This document shows, piece after piece, positions 34,276 through 43,648 of a stretch of 64,000 bases of DNA; position 1 is the stretch's first letter, and each line of letters begins with the position of its first letter. Under the pieces are notes generated by a model. That model saw only the letters and a list, made by a program, of their open reading frames with translations, had not been told where the DNA came from and did no database searches. Location: NCBI GenBank assembly GCA_016716125.1, contig JADJWZ010000004.1, positions 195,233-259,232 on the forward strand, in the 5' to 3' direction. The stretch is from Ignavibacteria bacterium (GTDB taxonomy: Bacteria > Bacteroidota > Ignavibacteria > Tepidaquicellales > Tepidaquicellaceae). The translations under genes were made by a program, and so were the position numbers.

Positions 34276-37002
34276 ATGTCAAAAAAATACGTATACTATT
34301 TCGGAAACGGAAAAGCTGACGGCAAAGCGGAAATGAAATCTCTGCTTGGCGGAAAAGGAGCTAATCTTGCGGAGATGACAAACATTAAACTTCCTGTCCC
34401 TCCGGGCTTTACAATCACTACGGAAGTTTGCAACTATTATTATAAAAACGGAAAAAAATATCCTGCCGAACTTAAGCAACAGGTAGAACTTGCTTTGAAA
34501 AAAATTGAAAGGGATTTAAAAAGTAAATTCGGAGATCATAAAAATCCATTGCTGCTGAGCGTCAGATCCGGTGCAAGAGCTTCAATGCCCGGTATGATGG
34601 ATACTGTTCTTAATCTCGGTCTGAACGACGCTAGTGTAGCCGGGCTTATCGAAAAAACAGGAAATGAAAGATTTGTATATGATTCATACAGAAGGTTTGT
34701 GCAAATGTACGGCGACGTCGTACTCGATCTCAAGCCAAAAGATAAAAATCAAATAGATCCTTTTGAGGAAATCATTGAAAGAAAAAAAGCAAAGAATAAT
34801 ATAGAAAACGATCTGGACTTTTCAGTTAATGATCTTAAAGAACTTGTTATTGAATTCAAACAGGAAATTAAAAAAGATACGGGAAGAAACTTTCCGGACG
34901 ATCCGATGGAACAGCTCTGGGGAGCTGTCGGCGCTGTATTCAGATCATGGAGCAATGACAGGGCAAATGTTTACAGAAAACTAAATAACATACCGGTTGA
35001 ATGGGGAACTGCAGTAAATATTCAGGCAATGGTGTATGGTAACCTCGGAGATACTTCAGGAACCGGTGTTGCATTTACCAGAAATCCGTCAAACGGTGAA
35101 GATGAATTTTACGGAGAGTATCTTATGAATGCGCAGGGAGAAGATGTGGTAGCCGGTATCCGTACCCCTCTTCCGATCTCCGAACTTAAAAAAGCTAAGC
35201 CGAAGATCTATGCACAGCTTGATAAAGTCAGAAGAATTCTCGAGAAGCATTACAAAGATATGATGGATATAGAATTCACAATGCAGGATGAAGTCCTTTA
35301 TATGCTTCAGTGCCGCGCCGGTAAAAGGACGGGTTATGCATCAGTTAAGATTGCGGTGGATATGGTAAAAGAAAAACTCATTGATGAAAAGACCGCTGTA
35401 ACGAGAGTGGATCCCGAACAGCTCAATCAGCTTCTCAGACCGATATTCAGCACTTCTGAAAAACTGGAAGCCGTCAAAAACGGAAGACTTCTTGCAACTG
35501 GTCTTAACGCAGGTCCCGGCGCAGCATGCGGCAGAGTTTATTTTAATTCCTTTGATGCAGTGAATGCACACGCAAGAGGTGAACAGGTAATACTCGTCAG
35601 AATTGAAACTTCACCGGAAGATATCAGAGGTATGAATGCAGCAGAAGGAATACTTACTTCAAGAGGAGGGATGACTTCTCACGCTGCGCTTGTTGCAAGA
35701 CAAATGGGAAAAGTCTGCGTCGCCGGATGCGGCACTATTGATATTGATTACCTTCTGAAAACTATTACTGTGAAAGGAAAACCCCATGTTGTAAATGAAG
35801 GTGATTTTATTTCAATAGACGGATCGACAGGTGAAGTGATCGTAGGAAAACTTCAGGCAAAGCCTTCAGAAATTCTGCAGGTGCTTATTGACAAAACTCT
35901 TAAACCAAAAGATTCAAAACCTTTCGGATATTATTCCGCCTTTATGAAATGGGCTGATAAATACAGAAGACTTAAGATCAGAACAAATGCCGATCAGCCG
36001 GATCAGTGTGAAAATGCGATTGCATTTGGAGCTGAAGGTATCGGACTTTGCCGGACTGAACATATGTTCTTCGGCGGTGACAGGATAAATGCTGTCAGAG
36101 AGATGATACTTGCATACAGTACTGAAGGAAGGAAAAAAGCTCTTAATAAAATTCTCCCCTATCAGAGAAAAGACTTTACTGAAATATTCCGTGAGATGGA
36201 CGGTCTGCCGGTTACAATAAGGACTCTTGATCCGCCTCTGCATGAATTCCTTCCGCATACTGAAATTGAGATCACAAAACTTGCCGAGCTCATCGGTACC
36301 AGAGTTGATGAAATAAAATACAAGCTTAACGCTTTAAGAGAATTTAACCCCATGCTCGGTCACAGAGGGTGCAGACTTGGTATTTCTTTTCCGGAGATAA
36401 CGGAAATGCAGGCAAGAGCTATATTTGAAGCCGCCGCCGCCGTTCTGAAGGAAGGTAAAAAAGTTTATCCGGAAATAATGATCCCGCTTATCGGACATGA
36501 AAAAGAATTTACTGAGCAGGAAAAAATTATCAGAGATACAGCGGACATGGTAATGAAAGAAAAGAAAATTAAATTCAAATATAAGGTCGGCACAATGATC
36601 GAAATACCGAGAGCTGCTCTCGTAGCAGGTAAAATCGCAAAGTATGCCGAGTTCTTTTCTTTCGGAACAAACGATCTTACACAGATGACCTTCGGAATTT
36701 CAAGAGATGATGCAGCTTCATTTCTTCCGGAATACAGGGAAAAGGAAATTCTTAAGCGCGATCCTTTTGAATCAATTGACGTGGATGGTGTGGGAATGCT
36801 TATGGAGTTTGCAGTCAGAAAAGGCAGAGAGACGCGTCCTGATATAAAACTTGGTATTTGCGGTGAACACGGCGGAGAGCCTGATTCCATAAAATTCTGT
36901 AATGATCTTGGACTTGAATATGTAAGCTGCTCCCCGTTCAGAGTGCCTATTGCAAGACTTGCAGCGGCAAGAGCAGAAATTGAAGCCGATAAAGGAAATT
37001 GA
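34276..37002 (+). CDS. ppdK: Pyruvate, phosphate dikinase
   Basis: A 908-residue enzyme that interconverts pyruvate, ATP and phosphate with PEP, AMP and PPi. The N-terminal ATP-grasp half starts with GGKGANLAEMTNIKLPVPPG and has VRSGARASMPGMMDTVLNLG. The phosphohistidine domain carries GGMTSHAALVARQMGKVCV near residue 455. The C-terminal TIM barrel has GLCRTEHMFF, RTLDPPLHEFLP and GTNDLTQMTFG, with CGEHGGEP near the end. I chose ATG at 34276 (MSKKYVYYF), since the extra 16 residues of a longer frame are not conserved. The 280-base gap before it holds no gene. Confidence 0.96.
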   Translation: MSKKYVYYFGNGKADGKAEMKSLLGGKGANLAEMTNIKLPVPPGFTITTEVCNYYYKNGKKYPAELKQQVELALKKIERDLKSKFGDHKNPLLLSVRSGARASMPGMMDTVLNLGLNDASVAGLIEKTGNERFVYDSYRRFVQMYGDVVLDLKPKDKNQIDPFEEIIERKKAKNNIENDLDFSVNDLKELVIEFKQEIKKDTGRNFPDDPMEQLWGAVGAVFRSWSNDRANVYRKLNNIPVEWGTAVNIQAMVYGNLGDTSGTGVAFTRNPSNGEDEFYGEYLMNAQGEDVVAGIRTPLPISELKKAKPKIYAQLDKVRRILEKHYKDMMDIEFTMQDEVLYMLQCRAGKRTGYASVKIAVDMVKEKLIDEKTAVTRVDPEQLNQLLRPIFSTSEKLEAVKNGRLLATGLNAGPGAACGRVYFNSFDAVNAHARGEQVILVRIETSPEDIRGMNAAEGILTSRGGMTSHAALVARQMGKVCVAGCGTIDIDYLLKTITVKGKPHVVNEGDFISIDGSTGEVIVGKLQAKPSEILQVLIDKTLKPKDSKPFGYYSAFMKWADKYRRLKIRTNADQPDQCENAIAFGAEGIGLCRTEHMFFGGDRINAVREMILAYSTEGRKKALNKILPYQRKDFTEIFREMDGLPVTIRTLDPPLHEFLPHTEIEITKLAELIGTRVDEIKYKLNALREFNPMLGHRGCRLGISFPEITEMQARAIFEAAAAVLKEGKKVYPEIMIPLIGHEKEFTEQEKIIRDTADMVMKEKKIKFKYKVGTMIEIPRAALVAGKIAKYAEFFSFGTNDLTQMTFGISRDDAASFLPEYREKEILKRDPFESIDVDGVGMLMEFAVRKGRETRPDIKLGICGEHGGEPDSIKFCNDLGLEYVSCSPFRVPIARLAAARAEIEADKGN

Positions 37003-37032
37003 TCTTAGTTCATTGATAGATTATTCATTTCC

Positions 37033-37072
37033 CTCGTCAAAGTCTACGGTGCTCTTCCGTGACTCTGACGAG
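37033..37072 (+). terminator. Hairpin after ppdK
   Basis: CTCGTCAAAGTCTACGG and CCGTGACTCTGACGAG pair with one mismatch and one bulge, about 30 bases after the ppdK stop. It is followed by AACAGATTTTCC, so the U-tract is weak; it may be a terminator or an RNA-stabilising hairpin. Confidence 0.45.
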
Positions 37073-37125
37073 AACAGATTTTCCTTATTGAAATTTACTG
37101 TTATAAAAATTGCTAAAATTAAGAT

Positions 37126-38208
37126 TTGAATTCTAATCCTATTACTATATCAGACATCGAAATCATTGCAAAGGAAAAACTTCATCCTCATGCATTTGAT
37201 TACTATTCAAGCGGAGCGGATGATGAGATCACACTGAAAGAAAACTGTAACGCTTTCAATAAGATTTTTCTTAAATACAGAGTGCTTGTCGATGTAAGTA
37301 AAAGAGATATGTCCGCTACTGTACTTGGTCATAAAACCTCCGTTCCTTTTTTAATTGCTCCGACTGCATTTCATAAAATGGCTTATCCGGACGGTGAAAT
37401 TGCAACAGCGAAAGCCGCAGGAAAAGCCGGTACTGTTATGATATTAAGCACTCTTTCAAATTCAACCGTTGAAGAAGTTACGGAAGCAGCTTCAGGTCCG
37501 GTGTGGTTTCAGTTGTATGTTTTTAAAGACAGGGAAATTACCCGCGATCTGATAAAACGGGCGGAAGCAGCCTGTGTGAAAGCGATTGTGATTACCGTCG
37601 ACGCTCCTTTATTAGGGCAAAGAGTCAGAGATGTAAAAAATAAATTTGATCTGCCTTCAGGTCTCACAGTTAAAAATCTTGAAAAGTATTTTAAAGAAGA
37701 TCTTATAGTAAATAAAAATGATTCAGGTCTTGCAAGTTATGTTAAGGAAAATTTAGATGCGTCACTGAACTGGAAAGATATCAGCTGGATCAGGTCCGTT
37801 ACAAAACTTCCGCTTATCTTAAAAGGAATTGCCTGCCGTGAAGATGCAATACTCGCAGCCGAACATAACGTCGAAGGAATTGTCGTCTCCAATCACGGCG
37901 GAAGACAGCTTGATACATGCAGAGCTACGATCGATGTGCTGCCGGAAGTGGCTGATGCAGTCAAAGGTAAAACTGAAATTTATCTCGACGGCGGGATCAG
38001 GAGAGGAACAGACATTTTAAAATCAATTGCGCTCGGCGCTGATGCAGTGCTGATCGGAAGACCTGTTATATGGGGTCTTGCTTATAACGGAGAAAACGGC
38101 GTTACGGATGCGCTGAATATTCTCAGAAAAGAACTGGATCTTGCTATGGCTCTCTGCGGCTGCGCTGATCTGAAAAATATTACTAAAGATATTATTGTCC
38201 GAAACTGA
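37126..38208 (+). CDS. FMN-dependent alpha-hydroxy-acid oxidase/dehydrogenase
   Basis: A 360-residue TIM-barrel flavoenzyme that oxidises an L-2-hydroxy acid such as lactate or glycolate. Family residues are seen in AFDYYSSGADDEITL, IAPTAFHKMAYPDGE, VWFQLYVFKDRE, ITVDAPLLGQR and the catalytic His-Arg region VVSNHGGRQLD, then DGGIRRGTDILK. The exact substrate cannot be told. The only workable start is a TTG at 37126, as an in-frame TAA lies two codons upstream. Placement after ppdK would fit pyruvate production from lactate, an inference. Its end overlaps the convergent DUF481 gene by 17 bases. Confidence 0.9.
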   Translation: MNSNPITISDIEIIAKEKLHPHAFDYYSSGADDEITLKENCNAFNKIFLKYRVLVDVSKRDMSATVLGHKTSVPFLIAPTAFHKMAYPDGEIATAKAAGKAGTVMILSTLSNSTVEEVTEAASGPVWFQLYVFKDREITRDLIKRAEAACVKAIVITVDAPLLGQRVRDVKNKFDLPSGLTVKNLEKYFKEDLIVNKNDSGLASYVKENLDASLNWKDISWIRSVTKLPLILKGIACREDAILAAEHNVEGIVVSNHGGRQLDTCRATIDVLPEVADAVKGKTEIYLDGGIRRGTDILKSIALGADAVLIGRPVIWGLAYNGENGVTDALNILRKELDLAMALCGCADLKNITKDIIVRN

Positions 38209-38941
38209 CTATTAATCCGAACGTGAGTTTATTGTCAGCTCTCATTCTCCCTACTGATACAACATCTTCAAAAGTATATAAATAATTTGCAAGCAATGAA
38301 AAACCTTTTATTAATGGAGCGGATAATCCGGTTTCCACTCTGAAATTCGATCTTGAGAAATTGTTAACTACCGGCTGATAGAATGCAGTAAGATTTAACA
38401 TTAATCTTTCCTCAATAAGTTTTTGCTTCGTTTTGAATCTGAATGATAATCTGATATTTTCCTGGTCGTAATTACCCGGCTTGCTTGCAAGCTTTTGATT
38501 GTCATAAATTAATGCGAGTGAAATTGAGGTTCTGTGATTCTGATTCTCCACAGGTATATACTTCACGCCTGCACCTGTTTGTGATCTCAAATCTATTCCC
38601 TTTGCAAAATTGTAATTAAGATACTGCAGTATAAATGGTGAAAATTTGTTTTTATAAAAAAGATCTGCGGTAAAAGATCCTGTAATTTCATTGTCATCCT
38701 TTCTTCCGCGGTTCTCTCCGTATCCGAATCCGGCAAAAAGTATTGTCTCAAGTATATCATCAGCTCTGATGATCTCTCCTCTGGAATGAATGTAAAACTT
38801 TCTCGTATTTCCGCTCTGATAAAGTCCTTCGCCGGATAATGATCCTGACCAGACTGACTTCAAGTCTATTTTATCCTGAGAATGAACAGTACCTGTGCAG
38901 GCAAGAATTATTATTAAAGATAAGACCGATAGCAGCTTCAA
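38192..38941 (-). CDS. DUF481 family outer-membrane protein
   Basis: A 249-residue protein with a signal peptide (about 1-21, ending near TVHSQ) and a DUF481-like beta-barrel: repeated amphipathic strands such as WSGSLSGEGLYQSGNTRKFY and LFYKNKFSPFILQYLNYNFA, and a terminal LTFGLIVSFGQ with an aromatic near the end. Function is unknown in the family. Start TTG at 38941, directly before the signal peptide MKLLSVLSLIIIL. Confidence 0.8.
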   Translation of the reverse strand: MKLLSVLSLIIILACTGTVHSQDKIDLKSVWSGSLSGEGLYQSGNTRKFYIHSRGEIIRADDILETILFAGFGYGENRGRKDDNEITGSFTADLFYKNKFSPFILQYLNYNFAKGIDLRSQTGAGVKYIPVENQNHRTSISLALIYDNQKLASKPGNYDQENIRLSFRFKTKQKLIEERLMLNLTAFYQPVVNNFSRSNFRVETGLSAPLIKGFSLLANYLYTFEDVVSVGRMRADNKLTFGLIVSFGQ

Positions 38942-39094
38942 TGTTCTCTGATTTTTTAATCAGCAAAATACTAATACTTAATTTTAAAGTATATAATAAT
39001 TTGAAGCTTAGGAAAATCCTCTCTGTACACGCCAATTTTAATAGTATGCAATTAAACAAGATAAAAGTGAATTTGTTTTATATTTTTAAAACTA

Positions 39095-39367
39095 AGTCCT
39101 GTAAGGACTCCATATTGGTAACAAAATGAGAGTAAAGGTTTTAGTCCTGTAGGGACTATATATTGGTAGCAAAATGAGAGTAAAGGTTTTAGTCCCGTAG
39201 GGACTCTATATTGGTAGCAAAATGACAGTTAAGGTTTTAGTCCCGTAGGGACTCTATATTGGTAGCAAAATGACAGTTAAGGTTTTAGTCCCGTAGGGAC
39301 TCTATATTGGTAGCAAAATGACAATAAAGGTTTTAGTCCCGTAGGGACTCTATATTGGTAGCAAAAT
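39095..39367. repeat. Six-copy 48-bp tandem array with AGTCCCGTAGGGACT core
   Basis: Units begin at 39095, 39143, 39191, 39239, 39287 and 39335, an exact 48-base period. Each unit has the palindrome AGTCCCGTAGGGACT (AGTCCTGTAAGGACT and AGTCCTGTAGGGACT in the first two), then TATATTGGTAGCAAAATGA and a short variable tail. No unique spacers are present, so it is not a CRISPR array. It lies in a roughly 640-base gene-free region between the DUF481 gene and a small exported protein. Confidence 0.9.
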
Positions 39368-39440
39368 ATTTCGTCCCTGACGGGACTGAAATGAAATTCG
39401 AATCATAGATTGCTACCAATATCACATCCCTCCGGGATGT
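39368..39440. repeat. Palindromic cap at the end of the 48-bp array
   Basis: ATTTCGTCCC...GGGACTGAAAT (39368-39392) is an inverted-repeat relative of the array core. TTGCTACCAAT at 39410-39420 is the reverse complement of the ATTGGTAGCAA in each unit, so the last unit is followed by a partial unit in reverse orientation. ACATCCC-TCC-GGGATGT at 39424-39440 is a further perfect hairpin. Confidence 0.75.
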
Positions 39441-39536
39441 ATGTTCTGATTTTAATACCAAAAATATTTTGCAGGCTTAACTGGAAAAAAATATCGTGTA
39501 CATAGAAAAATCCTTTGTATGCTTTTTTGAAAATAA

Positions 39537-39568
39537 AAAACCCCGTAAAACTATGTTCTACAGGGTTT
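39537..39568 (-). terminator. Terminator after the small exported protein gene
   Basis: On the minus strand AAACCCTGTA and TTACGGGGTTT can pair around a loop, followed by TTTTTATTT, 20 bases past the stop of the gene ending at 39588. Confidence 0.65.
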
Positions 39569-39587
39569 GAGGGTTGTTAAAAATTAT

Positions 39588-39950
39588 TTAATTCCTGTAA
39601 TTTATGTCGTACTTAAAAACCTTGTTGACATAATCAGGACTTGTCCAGAGATTTAGCGAATTAAGCTTTGAATTAACATTTGAGATGAGGTCTTCATTTA
39701 AACCTTTTAATCCGGCAAACATTATCCTTCCGTTTTTATCAACAACTGTATAAACCGTAACTTTCCCCGTGAGATCTTTGGTCTCATATTTCAGGTACGG
39801 TGTTTCAAGCGCTTCCCTAATTTCCTGAACGATTTGTTCGCTCAGATCAGTTGATTTATCACCATCTGCTCCGTCAGCTTTTAACACTGAAACCGACAGC
39901 GACATTATCATTGCTGATGACAGCAATAAATATGTAAATAGTTTTTTCAT
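39588..39950 (-). CDS. Small exported protein of unknown function
   Basis: A 120-residue secreted protein. Signal peptide MKKLFTYLLLSSAMIMSLSV to about residue 25; the mature part starts near ADGADGDKS. The region VYTVVDKNGRIMFAGLKGLNEDLISNV followed by LNLWTSPDYV resembles the C-terminal beta-alpha-beta region of TonB-like proteins, but too loosely to assign. I chose ATG at 39950, which has AAGGAGTAAAGAA just upstream, an almost perfect Shine-Dalgarno. A longer frame reaches 40019 but overlaps the region before the M48 gene end. Confidence 0.65.
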   Translation of the reverse strand: MKKLFTYLLLSSAMIMSLSVSVLKADGADGDKSTDLSEQIVQEIREALETPYLKYETKDLTGKVTVYTVVDKNGRIMFAGLKGLNEDLISNVNSKLNSLNLWTSPDYVNKVFKYDINYRN

Positions 39951-40039
39951 TTCTTTACTCCTTATATTAAATTGGTTTGTAATTTGGCGGACAGGTTGTT
40001 GTTCGGATATAAAACGCATTTGTTTCAGACGGAATTTTT

Positions 40040-41683
40040 TCAGGTGAAAAGAAGAGTGGTAAAGAATTGAAAAAATAAGATAGCTGAGAGAAATATGATC
40101 ACAATTAATATTCCTTCAAATAATTTCAGCAATACCGGTACAGAGTAATCTACTTTGTATTCATTATTGATCTTACTGTCCATCCAGAAATAGTGAAAAT
40201 AATTTATCACAAAAAATCCGGCGAAAGTAATTACAAATACAAACGGCACGGATAATAAATTTTTAAAATGAAGCACATTGAATCCATACAAAGGCAGCAG
40301 CATGTATCCGCAGACTATTCCAAGTGATGCTGTCAGTGAAAGTCTGATGATCGCAGGCAGTACGGAAATTTTGTTTTCTGCATATTTATTGAATATGTGA
40401 ATTTTATCGATCTGAAAGAAAAATGATTTTCGTATTAAGCTTCCGCAAAATAGTAAAAACAGCGCCATGAATATTGTGCCGAATATCAGTTCAATATATA
40501 CAAGCATCAGATGAACATACTCATTCAGAAAACCTTTCAGCAGAAAAAGCATCGAATATCCAGTCACAGTAAATATCATCAGAAGTAATGAGAGCCCGTA
40601 AATAAACGCTCCAGCAAAGAATATATATGAGACTAATGTGTTAATAAATAATAATTTCTCAGATGGTCTGAATATCTTTACAGGATCGGCAAGCGTTTCA
40701 TATCTTAATTTTATCGACGGATGAAAACCGGATAACTTATCAAACAAATTCTGCACGGTAACTCTCTCACCGGCTTTTTTAAAATAACTGATCATCGTAT
40801 CAGTAGATTTTAATGAAGCTGCTCTCAGGTCTGCATAATATTCACGGCTTCGTATCAGCATCCTGAATATCACATACAGTAAAATAAGCAGCACGGCTAC
40901 CTGAAGAAACAGATTCAGGTAAATGGATATTTTACCGATCAGACTTAACACGGTATAATCATTGCTGATAATCCTGCCTGTAATACTTTTTATCAGGGCG
41001 TAAAACATAACAGCAGATGCAGTGATCAGCGTAATGAGGAAAGGTGTTTTTAAAAATGATCCGGCAAAGTATGTCTTTCCAATGTCTTTGTTTTTTATAT
41101 GTGAAAATTCGTGAAGTATAATATTTTCAAACATGTCATAATTTTTCTTTAACATAATTTTCACAAGTCCCCTGCCTGCCTTGAGGTAAATCTTATTTCC
41201 AGCTCCGAATACCTGCGCGCTGAAATCCTTTATATTCCCGTTCACATAATAATTTAAATTTAATGTTATGCCGGATTTTTTCTTAAGCGTATTCAGCGTT
41301 TCAATGACTTCAGTATCTGAGATCAAAGTCAGATTGTTTTGTCTGATGATCTTAGCCGGTTTTCTTCTGTAAATAAAATATGATAAACCGAATATAAATA
41401 TCACGAAGCAAAACTGAATTGCGATCGGTTTGATGAACAGCAATGCGTTACTGTAAAATTCATCGGGAGAGGTGCTGAATACTTTATCAACATCATAAAA
41501 TTCCGTTAGAGGAATTATTGATAAAGGGGAAGATTCTGTTTCAAATAAAAAGGAAGGGATGTAATTACCTATAATTATTGTAATGCCTGTAACTGCAAGC
41601 AGAAACAACCGGAATATATTATCCGTCTCAGGCGGGTATTCAAATACTTCGCCGTAAGTCAGAGTTTTTTTCTTATTATCCAA
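40040..41683 (-). CDS. Membrane-embedded M48-type zinc metalloprotease
   Basis: A 547-residue protein with about nine predicted membrane helices. The gluzincin motif ILHEFSHIKNKDIGKTYFA is at ~190-208. A matching third-ligand region is SREYYADLRAASLKS at ~275-290, like the EYxAD motif of M48 (HtpX/Ste24) peptidases. Compared with HtpX it has extra helices at both ends. Substrate unknown. It starts at a TTG (41683) four bases after the stop of a small membrane protein, so the two form an operon. Confidence 0.82.
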   Translation of the reverse strand: MDNKKKTLTYGEVFEYPPETDNIFRLFLLAVTGITIIIGNYIPSFLFETESSPLSIIPLTEFYDVDKVFSTSPDEFYSNALLFIKPIAIQFCFVIFIFGLSYFIYRRKPAKIIRQNNLTLISDTEVIETLNTLKKKSGITLNLNYYVNGNIKDFSAQVFGAGNKIYLKAGRGLVKIMLKKNYDMFENIILHEFSHIKNKDIGKTYFAGSFLKTPFLITLITASAVMFYALIKSITGRIISNDYTVLSLIGKISIYLNLFLQVAVLLILLYVIFRMLIRSREYYADLRAASLKSTDTMISYFKKAGERVTVQNLFDKLSGFHPSIKLRYETLADPVKIFRPSEKLLFINTLVSYIFFAGAFIYGLSLLLMIFTVTGYSMLFLLKGFLNEYVHLMLVYIELIFGTIFMALFLLFCGSLIRKSFFFQIDKIHIFNKYAENKISVLPAIIRLSLTASLGIVCGYMLLPLYGFNVLHFKNLLSVPFVFVITFAGFFVINYFHYFWMDSKINNEYKVDYSVPVLLKLFEGILIVIIFLSAILFFQFFTTLLFT

Positions 41684-41687
41684 AATA

Positions 41688-42134
41688 TTACTTTCCTAAT
41701 ACAAAGGAAGATATCAGAGAGTCACGTATCTTTAAAGCTGTCTTTTCATTTACATCAATTTCCCTGAGCTTATTATCTATCAGTCCCGTTATCTTCTCAA
41801 GCTGCTCCTTCGACAATGTAAGATTATCTTCCGGCTGTTTTTTCTTTTTGGAAAAAAATCCTTTCAGCTTTTCCTTGATCGAATCATTCATCTGATCCTT
41901 TGCGACTTTTACAACATCAGTCATAAGATAAGTTACAATCCCGGAAACAAGCGTCATTACTGCAGGCGTCGCCAGTTCTCCGAATTCCACAAACCCGAAT
42001 CCGAGCTGCGCGTCCTTATCTGTTACGTCTCTTTTAAAATGCGCATCGGAAAGTTCATCGAAATATTCAAGTTCATCAGGCGATATGTCTTCTATTAAAG
42101 TTCTGGAAATTTCTTTTGTGATTTGTTCCGTCAT
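41688..42134 (-). CDS. Unknown small protein with one membrane segment, upstream of the M48 protease
   Basis: I do not recognise this 148-residue protein. The acidic first ~50 residues are followed by one hydrophobic stretch (ELATPAVMTLVSGIVTYLM, ~53-72), a basic amphipathic segment (KEKLKGFFSKKKKQPED) and a helical C-terminus. It directly precedes the M48-type protease gene by four bases. It may be a regulator or substrate of that protease, but this is inference from position only. Confidence 0.65.
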   Translation of the reverse strand: MTEQITKEISRTLIEDISPDELEYFDELSDAHFKRDVTDKDAQLGFGFVEFGELATPAVMTLVSGIVTYLMTDVVKVAKDQMNDSIKEKLKGFFSKKKKQPEDNLTLSKEQLEKITGLIDNKLREIDVNEKTALKIRDSLISSFVLGK

Positions 42135-42167
42135 GATCTTATATTAATTTTTATATAATAATTTATT

Positions 42168-43109
42168 TCAGACAATTTCTTCTCCGGCTTTTTTTAAATT
42201 TCTCAGCCATCCCCTGTATTTGGTTCTCTTCACAGGCGTTCCGTTAAAAGTATTATTAAAATCATCTTCGCTTAAGCTGATTAGTTCGTCATATGTTTTA
42301 TTGAAATGCTTCGGCGACGGATAAAAGTTTTCATCATTGGTAAAAAATTTGTTTCTCGTGAACGGACATACTTCCTGACAAATATCACAGCCGAAGATCC
42401 ATCCGTTAAGATTTAAATCTGCGGGAATATCTTCCCTGTTTTCAATGGTCTGATAAGATATACACAGGTTTGAATCCAGATTATAATCTTTAAAAAGCGC
42501 TCCCGTCGGACAGGCTTCAATGCATAAATTGCACGAGCCGCAAAGATCCTCAACCGGCTTATCATAATTCAGTTCTCTGTTTATAAATATCGTCGCTATA
42601 AAAAAATAACTTCCGAAATCTTTATTTAATACGTTTGTATTTTTTCCAATCCATCCTAAACCGGATCTCTGAGCCCAGACTTTATCCATCACTGGTCCGT
42701 CGTCTATATAAGATTTTGTTCTGATCCCGGTCTCAAGCTTTTCAATTTCATTGCACAGATGCTTAAGCTTCTTTTTCAGTATCTTATGATAATCCTTTTT
42801 TCCCCAGGCGTATCTCGAGATCTTTGGTATCCGGATATTTTCATCATGCTCAGCCGGAGTGTCATAAAAATATGCAAGCGAAATTACGCTGCGTACATCT
42901 TCAAGGATAAGAGACGGGTCTCTCCTTTTTTCAAAGCTGTTATGCATCCACTGCATCCCTGCGTTCAATCCTTTATCCAGCCACATTCTCAGAAAGCCGG
43001 ATTCTTCCTTAAGTACTTCATACCCGGAAAAACCTGTTTTTATAAATCCCGCCTCCGCGCACATTTGCTTTATTGAAATTGAAATTCTGTCATTCAGCAT
43101 CAGCATCAT
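42168..43109 (-). CDS. queG: Epoxyqueuosine reductase QueG
   Basis: A cobalamin-dependent iron-sulfur enzyme that makes queuosine from epoxyqueuosine in tRNA. Two 4Fe-4S motifs are visible: CGSCNLCIEACPTGALFKD and CDICQEVCPFTRN. RYAWGKKDYHKILKKKLKHL and the active-site AQRSGLGWIGKNTNVLNKDF are typical. About 313 residues from ATG at 43109; nearby ATG codons at 43106 and 43100 are also possible. The start lies inside the end of the Rieske gene, so the genes overlap and are probably coupled. Confidence 0.93.
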   Translation of the reverse strand: MMLMLNDRISISIKQMCAEAGFIKTGFSGYEVLKEESGFLRMWLDKGLNAGMQWMHNSFEKRRDPSLILEDVRSVISLAYFYDTPAEHDENIRIPKISRYAWGKKDYHKILKKKLKHLCNEIEKLETGIRTKSYIDDGPVMDKVWAQRSGLGWIGKNTNVLNKDFGSYFFIATIFINRELNYDKPVEDLCGSCNLCIEACPTGALFKDYNLDSNLCISYQTIENREDIPADLNLNGWIFGCDICQEVCPFTRNKFFTNDENFYPSPKHFNKTYDELISLSEDDFNNTFNGTPVKRTKYRGWLRNLKKAGEEIV

Positions 43110-43467
43110 TTTTTTTAAGATCAGTATCAAATTTAAAATCAAATCGCTTTTCTTCTGGTATTTTCACAAATAAATAATCGCCTTCAGTCTTATATTCAAA
43201 AATCCTGAGCCTGCAGCCCTGCTGAGTCGGCTGCTCACCTGTCTTTATGTTGAATCTGAATCCGTGAACCGGACATGAAATATACCCCTCTTCTATATAA
43301 CCGTCATACATCTGCGAAGTGTGATTGTGAGGACAAATATTATCCACTACATAGATCTCCCCGTCCGCTTTAAATACGGCTATCTCATTTTCGTCATCGA
43401 GTTCAAACCGTCTGCCTTTCCTGTTATAAATTTCTGATACCCTGCAGATCTTTTTATAATTTTCCAT
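43090..43467 (-). CDS. Rieske 2Fe-2S ferredoxin-like protein
   Basis: A 125-residue protein with a single Rieske domain. The cluster ligands are in CPHNHTSQMYDGY (C-x-H) and ISCPVHGFRFNIKTGE (C-x2-H). The fold resembles NirD-type or dioxygenase-ferredoxin proteins, which pass electrons. The C-terminus (DTDLKKNDADAE) overlaps the start of queG by up to 20 bases. It might donate electrons to QueG, but only the gene order suggests this. Confidence 0.85.
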   Translation of the reverse strand: MENYKKICRVSEIYNRKGRRFELDDENEIAVFKADGEIYVVDNICPHNHTSQMYDGYIEEGYISCPVHGFRFNIKTGEQPTQQGCRLRIFEYKTEGDYLFVKIPEEKRFDFKFDTDLKKNDADAE

Positions 43468-43648
43468 TTAATAATATTGGGTAATAATAAGCAGATTATT
43501 ATTTAAATAAAGTTTAAAAGTTTGACCGCTGTACCCCCGCTTGTATCCATTGAGAAGCATGTCCGAAAACATTTGAAACTACCTCAAAGTCTCCAAGGCT
43601 CAAAGTTAAAATTATTAAAAATAATATTCTTCAAAACTTTTAGCATAA

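Noticed and set aside
39095..39440. CRISPR array
   Set aside because: The period is regular but the sequence between palindromes is also repeated, so there are no unique spacers, and no cas genes are near.
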